Positions 46,273 to 57,734 of a DNA stretch of 64,000 bases are shown here, in pieces. The notes beneath the pieces are model-generated. The model did no database searches. It was not told the origin of the DNA and saw only the letters and a program-made list of their open reading frames with translations. Position 1 is the first letter of the stretch. The number at the start of each line of letters is the position of its first letter. This stretch comes from Siphonodentalium dalli. Lineage: Eukaryota; Mollusca; Scaphopoda; Gadilida; Siphonodentaliidae. The DNA is taken from contig CP136062.1 in assembly GCA_032622095.1 (NCBI GenBank), positions 3,782,001-3,846,000 of the forward strand, read 5' to 3'. A program made the translations under genes and the position numbers.

Positions 46273-47739
46273 AGGCCAAAACGAAGACCTGTGTTTAGGG
46301 TAACCCGCCCGCCCCTACTCAAAATCTGCTGCCAAATTCCATTTTATCGTTTTTCAAAAATTTCCTCAGACTTCATTTTATTTTTTTTATAATTAGGAAT
46401 TCGCGACTACGGAATTAGCTTAAACAAGTAAACCATTTCCTTGCAAATATCGTCAATTCTCGAAAAACGGAAGTGCCGCCATTGTTGTTGAAGTATATTC
46501 GTATTCCCTCGTCATTGTTCGGCAAACCTCGCCGATTTCTCGAAAGCGGAACAGAAAACACGCGATACTTGTGCCGGAATATGTATTAACTAGAAAATCG
46601 AAAGTAACCGGATATTTTGCCGATTTCACATGGCGATTGAATATGGCGGAAACACTTCCGTGTGCGGATAGATCCTGCATTTTAGCCATTAAACTTCATA
46701 AATGCATTCATATGAATCAGAATAGAAACATCATGGCGCCTGTCAACTATAGCACAGACATGTTGTCGTGCGTGAACCGGTACCACACGGATTCTGAACT
46801 GACAGAAAAGGACATAGTAATAAAATGTCAGATTAAAAATAATTCTGACACTTTTGAAATCGACCCAAAGCTCAAAATTCCTGGCATTATTATAGTTTAT
46901 CCACCTCTCACCGCATCCACCCTAAAAATTATAAGCCTGTCGTAACATGAGTCTGTGTGTACCCATGCAGTAGGAGTGGTATGTGCCTGGTAGAACTTAA
47001 TTGTTTCCTAGTAGAACTATTTCTCATTAAATATTCATTAGTTCTACAGAAAAAACGGACCCGATTAATCAACATCTTCTGTGTTGCAATGATCCGAATG
47101 CAACATCAGTCATAGGGTAATCAATGCACATATATTGTTCTTGGTGCTTACTTTGTTTTACATGTGTGAATGCCACCACCGCTTTGCATATTGATTATGT
47201 TATGTACATCACGTTGGTGTTGCCGCATGTATGTGCCATTTCCAATGGAGGAACTCTTGTTAAATTCACCTTCTGTGTTGAATATTTCGCAAAATTTCTT
47301 AGTATTCGAGTCGGTGGATAAACAAAATATCATTTTAAAGTGTCTTGTGTGGGAAATTGAACAGTAATATGTCCACTCGTATGATTCGGCCTGTAATATC
47401 CGAGCTTCAGCGAATCAACGTGAACATAAACCGTTTAATTTTCAACACTAGACACTTATTATATATATAATATCATTTAATATCATGCTGTATACATGTC
47501 ATTGAACTTCTGCAACACCATTAAACTGATTAAAGCTACCATGGCATTGATTAGTGTGACAATGACTTGCACAAGCTATATACGAGTGACACTGGCAGAC
47601 GATTAGAAGGCACGAATACTTAAATATTATTCCCCGTGAAACATAAAATGAAAAAATAAAATAAAATGAAGTACCGCCTGCCCGCCCCTGTTTTTTTCCC
47701 TCATGTTACCCTAAACTCAGGTATTCTTCCTTTTGGCCT
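46273..47739. mobile_element. TIR element C (GGCCAAAAC family, ~1.47 kb)
   Basis: The left end AGGCCAAAAC is followed by GGGTAACCCGCCCGCCCC. The right end carries GCCCGCCCCTG then CATGTTACCC and closes TTTTGGCCT. The AAAATAAAATAAAATG stretch near the right end is shared with element B. The interior differs from A and B. It includes a CGGAAGTGCCGCCATTGTTG word (ETS next to YY1-like) at about 46469 and a 124-codon frame at 46571-46945 with no recognised domain. Confidence 0.72.
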
Positions 47740-47836
47740 TAACAAAATGACAGGCATCTTAGAATAATCTCTCATTTTCAAAACATACCGGTAAGCATTG
47801 GGCACTGTCGTATTGAATTCCATACTATGCCAACTA

Positions 47837-48199
47837 CCTCGGACAAAATAAGTGTCCATTGGCACTGCAGTGTATTTGCCATTCGGCTGAAGTGTCAGAG
47901 TTTGTAACTGCATTTGAACACTGCGGCCGAACGGCAGGTACACCACGGCCAAACGACAACTAGACCCCGACTGAGCGGCATGTACACTGTGGTCAGATTT
48001 CTGGTTTGTATTGTTTTTTTGTTTCAGTTTAAGGAACGACACCGCGGCAACTACACCATGGCCGAACAGCAAGTACACCGTGGGCCAACTGTAGTTAGCC
48101 GGTGCAGCCGCGGTGTAGTTGCATTTTGGCTGCGGTGGCAATGCTAACTGCACCACGGTTACTACCAGTGTAAGTGGACACTTGTTTTGGTCAGCAGGG
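47837..48199. mobile_element. TA-flanked TIR element D2 (~363 bp)
   Basis: Right end CTTGTTTTGGTCAGCAGGG followed by TA; left end degraded to CCTCGGACAAAATAAG. The interior has the same GCGGCCGAACGGCAGGTACA-type minisatellite units as D1. A reverse-strand open frame crosses it and is not a gene. Confidence 0.75.
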
Positions 48200-48429
48200 T
48201 AGGTGACGTGTAGTAATATTATTAATAACAAAATTATCTAGAATCTACCGTAGATGAACAAATAGCATTGCGAATCTAAAAGCTCTAAATACGTTAATAG
48301 AAGCTACATGTCATGTACTGTGTGTGTTGAAAATTAAGACTCCTAACTTCGCCAAGTCGTGCACACATCTAGAACAGGCTACATAACTCATTTTGTTTAT
48401 AGTTTGATGATAGCGCGATTGAGCTTCAT

Positions 48430-49500
48430 TTTTAGCTCAACTTTGCTATTGCCATGGCTTTGTCGTCCGTCGTCCATGTGTGCGTGTGTACGTGTGCATG
48501 ATTTGTAAACAATACAGGCTACAGGTCGTAAATATGGTCGGATCATTATGAAATTTGTCATAGCTGTTGACATCAACATTTAGACCGGAACGATTCATTT
48601 TGGGCTCATTCGGAAAAAAAAACATGGCCTCCAGCTGCCATCTTCGATTTCAAAATTCAATCCATTAGCACGGGCTACAGGTCGTACTGTTCGTTTGATC
48701 ATCATGAAATTTGTCGTGGATATTAATATTGACATGTACATGTAGATGGGAGCGAGTAATGTTGGGATCATTTGGCCAAAAAACATGGCCGCTGGCAGCC
48801 ATCTTAGATTTTACTCTTTGCATGACTAAATCCTTTAGCACGGACTACAGGTCATACCTTTGGTCAGATCATCATGTAATTGGTCATGGATGTTAACAAT
48901 GACATGTAGATGGGAATGAGTCATTTTGGGGCCATTCGGCCAAAAAACATGGCCACCAGCAGCCATATTGTATTTTACTCTTTGTATGGCTAGATCATTT
49001 AGCACAGGCTACAGGTCGTACCTTTAGTCTGATCATTTTAAAATTTGTTACGGCTGTTGAAATTGGAATTTAGATGGGAACGAGTCATTTTGGGGTCATT
49101 CCACAAAAAACACGGCCGCCTGTGGCCATCTTGGATTTCAAAATTCAATCCATTAGCACGGGCTACAGGTCGTTTTGTACATCTGATCATCATGAAATTT
49201 GTCGTGGGTGTTAATATTGACTTGTAGATGGGAACGAGTAATTTTGGGGTCATTAGGCCAAAAAACATGGCCACCAGCAGCCATCTTGGATTTTACTCTT
49301 TGTATGGCTAAATCCTTTAGCACGGGCTACAAGTCGTACCTTTAGTCTGATCAACATAAAATTTGTCACGGATGTTGAAATTGGAATGCAGATGGGAACG
49401 AGTCATTTTGGGGTCATTCGGACAAAAAACTTGGCCACCAGCTGCCATCTTGGATAACAAAATTCAATCCATTAGCACGGGCTATAGGTCGTACCTTTGG
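48430..49500. mobile_element. Pearl-like element, GGCTACAGGTCGTA family
   Basis: Opens with TTTTTAGCTCAAC and a GTCGTCCGTCGTCC run near 48465. Seven core units follow, identified by (G/C)ACTACAGGTCGTA-like words at about 48518, 48673, 48840, 49005, 49158, 49320 and 49478 (spacing 153-167 bp). Each unit also carries GATGGGAACGAGTCATTTTG and AACATGGCC. The end is cut by the next element. Confidence 0.75.
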
Positions 49501-49504
49501 ATTT

Positions 49505-49790
49505 TTGTCCCCCGACGTTTCCGTCGGAGGACTATAGAAATGACCCTCGTCCGTCCGTCCGTCCGTCCGTGCGTCCGTGTGTCCGTGCGTCCGTGCGTCC
49601 GAGATCGGGTACCTTCATGGTGTAATCAACTCCTCCTACAGTTTTAAACGTAGAGATTTGAAACTCTGGGATATTGTTCCTAACATGTTGGTGATTTGCA
49701 ACATCTATATAGCTAATCAAAAATATAATTTTTTCCATATTTTTCACCCACTGACCAACGCGCGAAGCGCGTTCAGTGGGTGTACTATAA
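49505..49790. mobile_element. Pearl-like element start, CCCCCGACG hairpin family
   Basis: TTTTGTCCCCCGACGTTTCC with CGTCGGAGGAC forms a hairpin, followed by (GTCC/GTGC)n near 49547-49600. One core unit (GTACCTTCATGGTGTAATCA onward) matches the 191-bp tandem at 53.8 kb. The interval ends at another hairpin, CACCCACTGA..GCGCGAAGCGCG..TCAGTGGGTG (about 49747-49782). Confidence 0.72.
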
Positions 49791-50435
49791 TCGTAGGACT
49801 TATGCGTTTCTGCTGAATTGAACTAGTGCCTATGCGTTTCTGCAGGGCTGCACTGACGTTTGATCGCAAAATAAAATTATAACCATTATCAAAGCACACG
49901 TTTGGATAACACCGCCATAAACAGTGACATATTATGATGTTGAGCTCGTATCGTCAATAAAATTAGAGTTATGACTTATAAAACTAAGAATTACTGCTAA
50001 AGTATTTCTACCAATTAGGTCACTAGATTCGTGTTGAGCTGGAACTTGAGAAATTTTAATTTCAACCAATTGAAATGCCGTTGAAAACTGAAGAGTTAAG
50101 CGATTATCGCAATAGGATATTGGAACACGTGTGCGTAACGTAACTATCACAAGTATAACGTACTCTGATAAGTTATCGCCAAATTCGTGCTTCAAACAGT
50201 TTAAACATGTCATCTTCGGCTTTTTTGTTTTTATGAAAATGAATAATAAATGGTGTGATAAATATGTATAATATGTATATAACGACAAATAGAGTAAAAT
50301 TAGACATTTCCCCTTGAAACTTAGGATTGGAAAGCCAGGTACAAAAATTGGTGAAATATGAGTACGAACGTCAAAGTGTTCCCTGTGTATCGTGATAATT
50401 GCCAACCATGCGAAGCGAAGCCTCCTTTGGCGATT
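49791..50435. other. Intergenic, no recognised gene
   Basis: A 157-codon reverse-strand frame (49932-50405) is open but shows no domain, a hydrophobic, AT-driven composition and no homologue here. Confidence 0.35.
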
Positions 50436-50439
50436 ATTT

Positions 50440-50985
50440 TACGCTGGATTTTTATCATCGAAACAAATCAATTTCTTCCACCTAAAAGATAATTACGTGC
50501 TTAACCCTGCCGTTTTCGGAATATATAGGTATTCCACGCAGAAACACCTAGTCTCAGCTTAAATTTTTGAAAAATAACAGTTTTATCGACATAAATAGAT
50601 TTGAATTGGACAATTCCATGTTAAAATTTATCATCGAAAAAAATTCAATTTCTTCCATCTAAAACATAATTACGCGATGGACTCTGTCATTTTAGGAACA
50701 TATATGTATCCCACGCACATGCACCAAGTCTCAGCCTAAAGGTTTGAAAAAAGACAGTTTTATCGACATAAATCGATGTTAATGGTAAATTCCATGTTAA
50801 ATTTTATCATTGAAAAAAATTCATTTCTTCCATCTAAAACATAATTACGTGCTGTACTCTGTCATTTTAGGAATATGTAGGTATCCCACACACACACTCC
50901 AAGTCTCAGCTTAAAATTTTGAAAAATGACAGTTTTATCGATATAAATCGATTTTAATGGCAAATGCGGTGTTAAATAAATTTTA
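50440..50985. repeat. Tandem repeat, three ~178-bp units
   Basis: TTTATCATCGAAA(A) recurs at about 50451, 50629 and 50807. Each is followed by TTTCTTCCA(C/T)CTAAAA, CATAATTACG and ACAGTTTTATCGA(C/T)ATAAAT. Confidence 0.82.
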
Positions 50986-51639
50986 GGGCCCTGCCAATGT
51001 TTTCTGAGCTGTTCTAAATTGGTCACTAGAGTCCATATTTGACCGGTTACACCTGATAATTATCCGACAGTACAGTCGCGTTACTTTATAGGTCAACATT
51101 GGTCATTATCACCCGACAAATTTATTTCGGTCTATCGTATCAACCCCTATTTTCTCCCGCGTAGCCTGACTAAATGTCAACATTGGTCTTTATCGCTCCA
51201 CTAATTTGTATCGTTTCATCGGTATGAATTCCATATCCAATTATCAACATATAACCAACCCAACCTCTAATCCCGGTCCAATTTTTTTATTTCTTTCATC
51301 GGTATAGTCACGTTACGTAATATTTTATCATGTGATACTTGTACTTATTTGTCTATGGTATTACTATAGTATACCGTATACGTATATCAATTGCTATTCC
51401 TTTCTATATAATCCTGGTGCTATCTATAGAGATAGATAATTTCCGCTGCAGACAATATAAAACTGACGACATTTTGAAATGTAAGCAGGCTTCAAACTCA
51501 TCTTATCCAAGAAAAACTCTGGTTACATAAGAAATTTGTGTATAAGGTGTATGCGCATTTGTCGCGTTAAAAACAAAAGGTCCCAAGTCAAGGTCCAAAT
51601 CCCCAACACACTCATGTGAGGTTTAACTCCATCCTCATA
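50986..51639. other. Intergenic, nothing recognised
   Basis: Includes loosely similar TATAGGTCAACATTGGTCATTA and TGTCAACATTGGTCTTTA stretches near 51090 and 51175; otherwise unassigned. Confidence 0.4.
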
Positions 51640-52117
51640 CAGTAATGTCCAAAGTAATTGACCACTTAACCACAGCATAATTATTGGTAATTTGTCAGGA
51701 TTTTAAATGCTGAACAAATACCCATAATTCTGCTGTGGTTAAGTGGTCAATTACTTTGGGCATTACTGTAACCAATATAAGGATTTGAGGTGTAATGATA
51801 ACTCAATCCTCATACAGTAATGTACAAAGTAATTGACTACTTAACCACAGCATAATAATGGGTAATTTGTCAGGATTTTAAATGCTGAAAAAATACCCAT
51901 AATTCTGCTGTGGTTAAGTGGTCAATTACTTTGGAAATTACTGTAACCAATATAAGGATTTGAGGTGTAATGATAACTCAATCCTTTACAGTAATGACCA
52001 AAGTAATTGACCACTTAACCACAGCATAATTATTGGTAATTTTTCAGGATTTTAAATCCTGAAAAATTACCAATAATTATTATGTGGTTAAGTGGTCAAT
52101 TACTTTGGGCATTACTG
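51640..52117. repeat. CAGTAATG MITE amplified as a ~175-bp satellite (3 copies)
   Basis: Three 129-bp palindromic MITEs occupy 51640-51768, 51815-51943 and 51989-52117. Each starts CAGTAATG and ends with its complement (ATTACTG), with TA outside. They are separated by 46- and 45-bp spacers of the same sequence (AACCAATATAAGGATTTGAG and on). The period is 175 then 174 bp. Related single copies are at 38746 and, truncated, at 10356. Confidence 0.9.
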
Positions 52118-52495
52118 TAACCGATATAAGGATGTGAGGTTTAATTAGAACTTCATCCACATAACTAATAAATATGTGTGAAAATTAAACCAAAAAAAAT
52201 AAATTCCATGATGGCGTCCAATATGGACTGCCTAATTCTGCTCCAAAACATGTATATTGAATATATGGTTGTTTATTGGGGAAAACCGATTATTTCAATA
52301 ATATTTTCATTAACTGGGATCCAAAACCCGACTTACGGGAGCGCGCTTCGTGCGCGACTGTATCTTAAGCATATGTGCATATTTAATGAGCCAACAATTT
52401 GAATCCCAATAGAGAAGATTGGCACGTCGCCCTTGCGCATAGACATCATTGATGATCTCTATGGGAATCAAAATTGATATTTAATAGACAATTTT
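52118..52495. other. Intergenic
   Basis: The satellite spacer continues for ~40 bp, then unassigned sequence. A small GAGCGCGCTTCGTGCGCGAC hairpin lies at about 52339-52358. Confidence 0.45.
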
Positions 52496-52539
52496 GATTA
52501 ACCGCAATAACTTAAGGAATCTCTAATTGCGCTTAAGCC

Positions 52540-52925
52540 CAATGAGAATGCAATAAGACATTCCTTATTATGCTTAACCCCAATTACTTCCCATTCCACT
52601 TAAACACAATTAATATATCTCTCATTAGATCACCCTTCTGAAAATAGTAGAATAATTCTATATTTGTTCCACCCATTGTGCCATGGAGAATGGAGATGGA
52701 CTACACCATCTGTATTATAAGGAGTTTATGTACTATATATAATATATTATTCTTTAATAAGATATTCATTATTAGGCTTTATCAGCGAAATTTGAATATT
52801 CTTCATTGCGCTTAAGCGCAATTAAATATTCCCTTATTGCGCTTAAGCACAATAGAGATTCCCTTATTGAGCTTATAAGCGCAATAAGGAATATCCCTTA
52901 TTGTGCTTAAGCACAATTAGCTCTT
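52540..52925. repeat. Array of TTGCGCTTAAGCGCAA palindromes
   Basis: TTGCGCTTAAGCGCAATTAA, TTGCGCTTAAGCACAAT, AGCTTATAAGCGCAATAAGG and TTGTGCTTAAGCACAATTA follow one another between 52800 and 52925. Weaker matches lie from 52540. The spacers read (A)TTCCCTTA. This is a cluster of short palindromes, not a gene. Confidence 0.8.
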
Positions 52926-52987
52926 CTTGCTCTTAATTAAAAAAAAAACAGTTATAATTGTATTGTAACTATTGGTTTGTACTTTAA

Positions 52988-53457
52988 AGGTACTCAATCC
53001 GAAAAGAGGGTCCCCATCTCAAGAGATTCCAACAACAACAATCCGATCAGAGGGTCCTATATTACTATTTCTTTGGCTTTGGGGGTAAAAAATATTTGAT
53101 TCGAGTCGAGGAAACCATCAAACAAAGCTCAGAGTTATTAGATATTGATTTTTGAAATTTGTTAATTGCTCGAGATGAGTACTAATAACTGCCGTCAATT
53201 TGGTAACCTGCTCGAGATTTTACGCCAAAACTCTATTCAAACAGACAAGGATGGATAACTCTATAATCAGGGTACGCAATTTTGAATGTCTTCTGGGCCA
53301 GAAAGAATTCCCGATAATGAAAAATAATAGATTTCTAAAATCGATATCTAACAAATCTGAGCTTTGATGGGTGACTTCCTCGACTCGAATCAAATATTTT
53401 TGACCCCCGAAGCCATTGAAATAGTAATTGAGATGAGTTTTATCGGATTGAGTACCT
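52988..53457. mobile_element. TTAA-flanked TIR element L1 (470 bp)
   Basis: Begins AGGTACTCAATCCGA and ends CGGATTGAGTACCT, with TTAA immediately outside on both sides (52984-52987 and 53458-53461). Longer inner arms (ATTTGATTCGAGTCGAGGAA / TTCCTCGACTCGAATCAAAT) make much of it foldable. TTAA duplication fits piggyBac- or Kolobok-type MITEs. Confidence 0.82.
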
Positions 53458-53461
53458 TTAA

Positions 53462-53790
53462 TATTTCCATACATCATGCCCACATATATTATAAAAGAAT
53501 AGTACTATTATTATGCTCGTAGTAGTTAATACCACCTTACCGTCAATATTCTAGCATGGTTAATTTCAAAATCACAACGTTAATTGTTATTACTATTTGT
53601 GTGTACTGTATATGTACATCAGTCACCAATTGAGAAACTTAAGCACAGTCTGGTTGAATATCTACCATATATGGTGGATTATTCTCACATCCAAGCTGTT
53701 GGTGTCATTCGTGTTATTTTGCATGCGAAGTGGTAGACCCCCCTAATAGCTTACCACTTCGGACGGTGGGTGTTTTTCCTCAATTAATTG
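53462..53790. other. Intergenic, nothing recognised
   Basis: AT-rich lead-in to the 191-bp tandem; no gene. Confidence 0.4.
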
Positions 53791-53799
53791 AATTTCTTG

Positions 53800-54440
53800 T
53801 TGGGGGGGTATTCGACTTAAAAAATTTGGAACATTTTTGCCTTTTGGATGAGATTGGGTACCTTCATGGTGTAATCAACTCCTCCTACAGTTTTAAATGT
53901 AGAGATTTGAAACTCTGGGATATTGTTCCTAACATGTTGGTGATTTGCAACATCTATATAGCTAATAAAAAATATCATTTTTTCCATATTTTTGGGGGGT
54001 TTTCGACTTAGAAAATTTGGAACATTTTTGCCTTTTGGATGAGATTGGGTACCTTCATGGTGTAATCAACTCCTCCGACAGTTTTAAATGTAGAGATTTG
54101 AAACTCTGGGATATTGTTCCTAACATGTTGGTGATTTGCAACATTTATATAACTAATACAAAATATCATTTTTTCCATATTTTTGGGGGGTTTTCGACTT
54201 AGAAAATTTGGAACATTTTTGCCTTTTGGATGAGATTGGGTACCTTCATGGTGTAATCGACTCCTCCTACAGTTTTAAATGTAGAGATTTTAAACTTTGG
54301 GATATTGTTCCTAACATGTTGGTGATTTGCAACATCTATATAGCTAATATTTTTTTTATGGAGTTATTAACCCTTTTCGACTTTTTTAATTTCTTTAACC
54401 AAGCGGCATCGACTTGCCATGTTGTCGGGGGACACTGTGG
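53800..54440. repeat. 191-bp tandem repeat, three units (Pearl-like core)
   Basis: GAGATTGGGTACCTTCATGG recurs at intervals of exactly 191 bp for the first three units (about 53850, 54041 and 54232). Each is followed by AACTCCTCC, TGGGATATTGTTCCTAACAT and GGTGATTTGCAAC. One core unit at 49605-49745 shows that it belongs to the CCCCCGACG-hairpin family. A GTCGGGGGACAC word near 54424 is its probable other end. Since 191 is not a multiple of three, the repeated short frames are artefacts. Confidence 0.88.
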
Positions 54441-54690
54441 TCTGCTGACCTTTTATTCTCTTTGTACATGTATGACTAAATATTTCTTCAAAATCCATGC
54501 TAAGGGTTATAGACCGATCTGTTTGTTTGATCTTCATGAATGTTGACATTGACATGTACCGGTAGATGGGAACGAGTCATATTGGGGTCATTCGGCAAAA
54601 AAATGGCCGCCGATGGCCATTTTAGGATTTACTCTAAAGTAAATTAAGTTGCATCACTAAATCCTTCGGCACAGCCTACAGACCACATCC
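54441..54690. mobile_element. Fragment of the GGCTACAGGTCGTA Pearl-like family
   Basis: TAGATGGGAACGAGTCATAT, TTGGGGTCATTCGGCAAAAA, ATGGCCGCCGATGGCCAT and a GGCACAGCCTACAGACC word correspond to about 1.5 core units of the 48.4-49.5 kb array. Confidence 0.65.
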
Positions 54691-54855
54691 CTCCATTTAC
54701 TGTCAAGCATCAAATTGTTCCCCTACCTAAGTTGAGCGACAGTGTCATTGACACTTTCATTTTTTCTATTTTAACATGTCTGTATTAATTTTGGGCATAC
54801 CACGGAAAAGCACAAATAGAATTGATGTTTATTAGTTGTGTGCCAGTATCCTGTC

Positions 54856-55130
54856 TAGGGGTGGCATGATTAATCTTGTAATCGATGAACTGTTGATAAA
54901 ACAGATAATCGATTACCATTTCTGTTTTCGATTAATCTGCGTTATTTATTTCGGACGTTGGAAAATGCCAGTTATTGTTGAATACCCTGATTGTACACTT
55001 TTACAGACTTTTAATCTACAACCGAGGGGGTTAACAACCTTTGATAATGTATCAGATATTTCGACAACATGAATACTAATATGACCATATAGCTAGCATT
55101 ATTAACGAACCACAGCTAAACCACTGGCAT
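54856..55130. mobile_element. TAGGGGTGGCATG hAT-like element, left part only
   Basis: TAGGGGTGGCATGATTAATC, ATAATCGATTACCATTTC and TTATTTATTTC follow the left half of element H (60212-60733), including AACAACCTTTGATAATG further in. No right terminus was found. Confidence 0.6.
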
Positions 55131-56368
55131 AAGCTATGATATACTAGTACATGTATCTGTCTGTTTTAATCTTATAAAAAAATAACTTCATAGATGTGTA
55201 TTCCCATCAAATAGGATTCACTTAGGCCTTATATCGTGGTATGATTATGATTCATTTCAATCCAGACATGCGCAAGGGTTCGTCGAAAGAGTGGGTCTTA
55301 TAGCTAGCAACTCAGAGTATAAATTAGGTCAATCATACATCAGGGCATGTGAGAAATCAGAGTCTAAATGCAAACAGACTATGAGCTCACCACCTTCGAC
55401 TTAAAGCTTCAAACCAAACAAAAAAAATTAAATGCCGTTCCTTTTGTACAAACTATTATACAATATAACTTCCCAACATCAAACTGAAACTAATCAAAAG
55501 TCATGACTGTTGGTTCTTGTCCTGAGGGGAGTATTTTACTGAAATGCACATATTGTCAATCCAATTAAGATGTGTACTATACAAAGAAGCTTGTTGAAGA
55601 ACCAACGCGTTCGATTTCCCGGGAAACAAACTGAAAGTGGGAAATTTATAGGAATTCTACCGGCGGTGTCTACGGCCCTGCGAATCGGGTGTTTTCATTT
55701 CGAATCGAATCTCGAATCAAATCAGGCAAACGATTCAAAATCGTATCTTGAATCGAATCATTGTTACGGAACCAATAGAGTTCGATCACACCGCTTCTGA
55801 GAATGTCCGAGCACTCTTTCACCTTTCACCCTGCCACTGTCGTTGGAATTGATGGCAGGGACATTTCCAGGGCTGTTTTGATACCTGTTACAGGTATGGG
55901 CGCCCAAACTTGAGAAGCCTAAATGACCCCAAACTCCTAGTGGACAGTATTGAGTCAACCTGAATTTTCAAGGCAATTCAACAATATGCGCTGTAAATAA
56001 ACATCTGCAGTTGCAATACAGCCTTCATTTGCATGTTGAATTTTTAAATCAGAAATATTATGTCATATTTATAATATATGCATCTGTATCTGTGTTGGTT
56101 CGGTGTAGAAGCCGTATTTTAAAGTTATATTGGGATATCGGTACATCCTCTGTTGGAAACAGGTGCCCCCAAATTACATTGTATCTCTGGATTCTTCCCT
56201 GAATGATGGGTTAATGATTAAGGATTGTCCGCACATGTGGTGTTGTTTTTAAAGAGCGTTTATATACACAAGTATAAATACGGCTCAATCGGTGTGCTAA
56301 CTCAGTTGTATTTCTGCGCACTCCGTACTCAGTTGTCAGCGGTGACATCGACGTAAAATGTATGTTAT
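55131..56368. other. Intergenic; one GAATCGAATC-rich patch
   Basis: Bases 55680-55760 are dense in (T)CGAATC / GATTCG words, resembling the subterminal region of hAT-like elements at 40.3 and 58.8 kb, but no terminus is visible. Nothing else is recognised. Confidence 0.35.
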
Positions 56369-56369
56369 G

Positions 56370-56377
56370 TATGGTCA
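56370..56377. repeat. 8-bp target duplication, left (TATGGTCA)
   Basis: Identical to 57286-57293. Confidence 0.88.
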
Positions 56378-57285
56378 CAGAGGCGGAATGGGCCAAAAAA
56401 CCGGCCCGGGAAATTAATATAATACCGGCCCATCTGTTCGGGGGGTGTCCACAGTCCACCTTGGGAACTTCCAACTGCACCCCCCTCCCTTGAATCAGAT
56501 GCAGACAAAATACATGTTTTTGCATAATTCCATTTGCACCTCTGGCCTAATATCCTATATATTCATAAACCTTGGTTCTATATATTCCCGTTATGAGACC
56601 ATTCAGATATTTTTACCTGAAAAAATTGCATAAATTCTAACATCTAGCGGTCTAACACCAGACAAATGCACATGGCTACGGACAAGAGACCAGGACACAT
56701 CGGTCTTTTCATGGTTGTTCGGCCCTGGGTGAGAAAATTTTGAAAATTATACAAGAAAATCGCGAATCCTAGCATCTAGACTGGCATCAACTGAAGCATT
56801 CCTATTTTGTTGTAAATTTCAATTGGGGGAGGGGTGCGTGAGAATTTTTTTGGGATTTACAGCTGGGAGTTACCGTTATAATCTCGAGATTAACGGGGTC
56901 TTTACGTGGTGTTATATGATGCTGACAAGTACATTTAATGACAAAATTACGATTAGCCATTTGATTCGGCTGGTTAAACAACACATGTGGCGGCCCACGT
57001 CTGGAATTTTCCCGGTCACCCGATCGACCAGTCCGCCTCTCCCCCCCCCCCCCCCCGAACGTCACATTATACTGTACTCACACGGGGAACCTGCAAACTT
57101 CACAATTTAGGTAACTTCTGTCTTTTCTCTCTGGTTTTCCGCTTCTCAGGTGTACCCCCCCCCCCCCAAACCGTAAACAAACATCGGATTCTCGCTTGAT
57201 AGAAAATCACGTGGAATTATAATTTTTCCGGGCCTCCGGCCCATCATGAAATTTCCCAGTCCGCCGATCAGCCAGTCCGCATCTG
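56378..57285. mobile_element. hAT-like element I, copy 1 (908 bp)
   Basis: Starts CAGAGGCGGAATGG. The right end, complemented, is CAGATGCGGACTGG. An exact 8-bp duplication TATGGTCA brackets it. The interior from about 56440 to 56800 is homologous, inverted, to the right half of element J. A run from GGGATTTACAGCTGGGAG to CACATGTGGCGGCCCAC is shared with copy 2. Two C runs (57041-57057 and 57155-57169) produce spurious Pro-rich frames. Confidence 0.87.
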
Positions 57286-57294
57286 TATGGTCAA

Positions 57295-57512
57295 CTCAGG
57301 ACAGGGAATATTTTTGTCGGGTTATTTTGTCCACCCAACATGTCCTTGAAACGGGTACCCGCAAATGACCTTGGGCGATATTTCGGCATCAACGTGAAAT
57401 TTGTTTGGTCAACTCGGGGGCGTGGAATATTTTTGTCCGGTCAGATTGTCCACCCGACGTGACCTTGATCTTGAAACGGGTACCCGCAAATGATATTTCG
57501 GGCATCAGTATG
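57295..57512. repeat. Two direct ~122-bp units
   Basis: GGAATATTTTTGTC, TTGTCCACCC and TTGAAACGGGTACCCGCAAA occur in the same order twice, about 122 bp apart. Confidence 0.75.
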
Positions 57513-57734
57513 CTGTCGGCGTGCATGTACAGGGTTACCTTGAAAAACTAAAATTAATCAATCAACCAAAGCCATAGGACCAGTGGCGGGCTAATATGCT
57601 AGTATTCATATAAACTGATTTGGATATATGAAGTTCTAAACATACCGTAAGGTAATCAATTGAGTTCCGCATCTAGCGATCACGAACCATGTAAAGAATT
57701 TGCATAGTGTCGATACAGATTACAGATACATGTA

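Noticed and set aside
46571-46945. 124-codon frame inside element C
   Set aside because: No family resemblance, and it overlaps promoter-like motifs and reverse-strand frames; could be a transposon remnant but nothing supports it.
47701-48231. 176-codon reverse-strand frame
   Set aside because: It runs through the end of element C and all of element D2; its repeats are translated minisatellite units.
49932-50405. 157-codon reverse-strand frame
   Set aside because: Open, but hydrophobic and AT-driven, with no domain or homologue; within chance for this composition.
53730-54546. Three similar short proteins (repeated HFCLLDEIGYLHGV)
   Set aside because: Translations of a 191-bp tandem repeat; the period is not a multiple of three, so the frame is not maintained.
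56802-57199. Pro-rich frames near 57 kb
   Set aside because: Produced by C runs within hAT-like element I copy 1.
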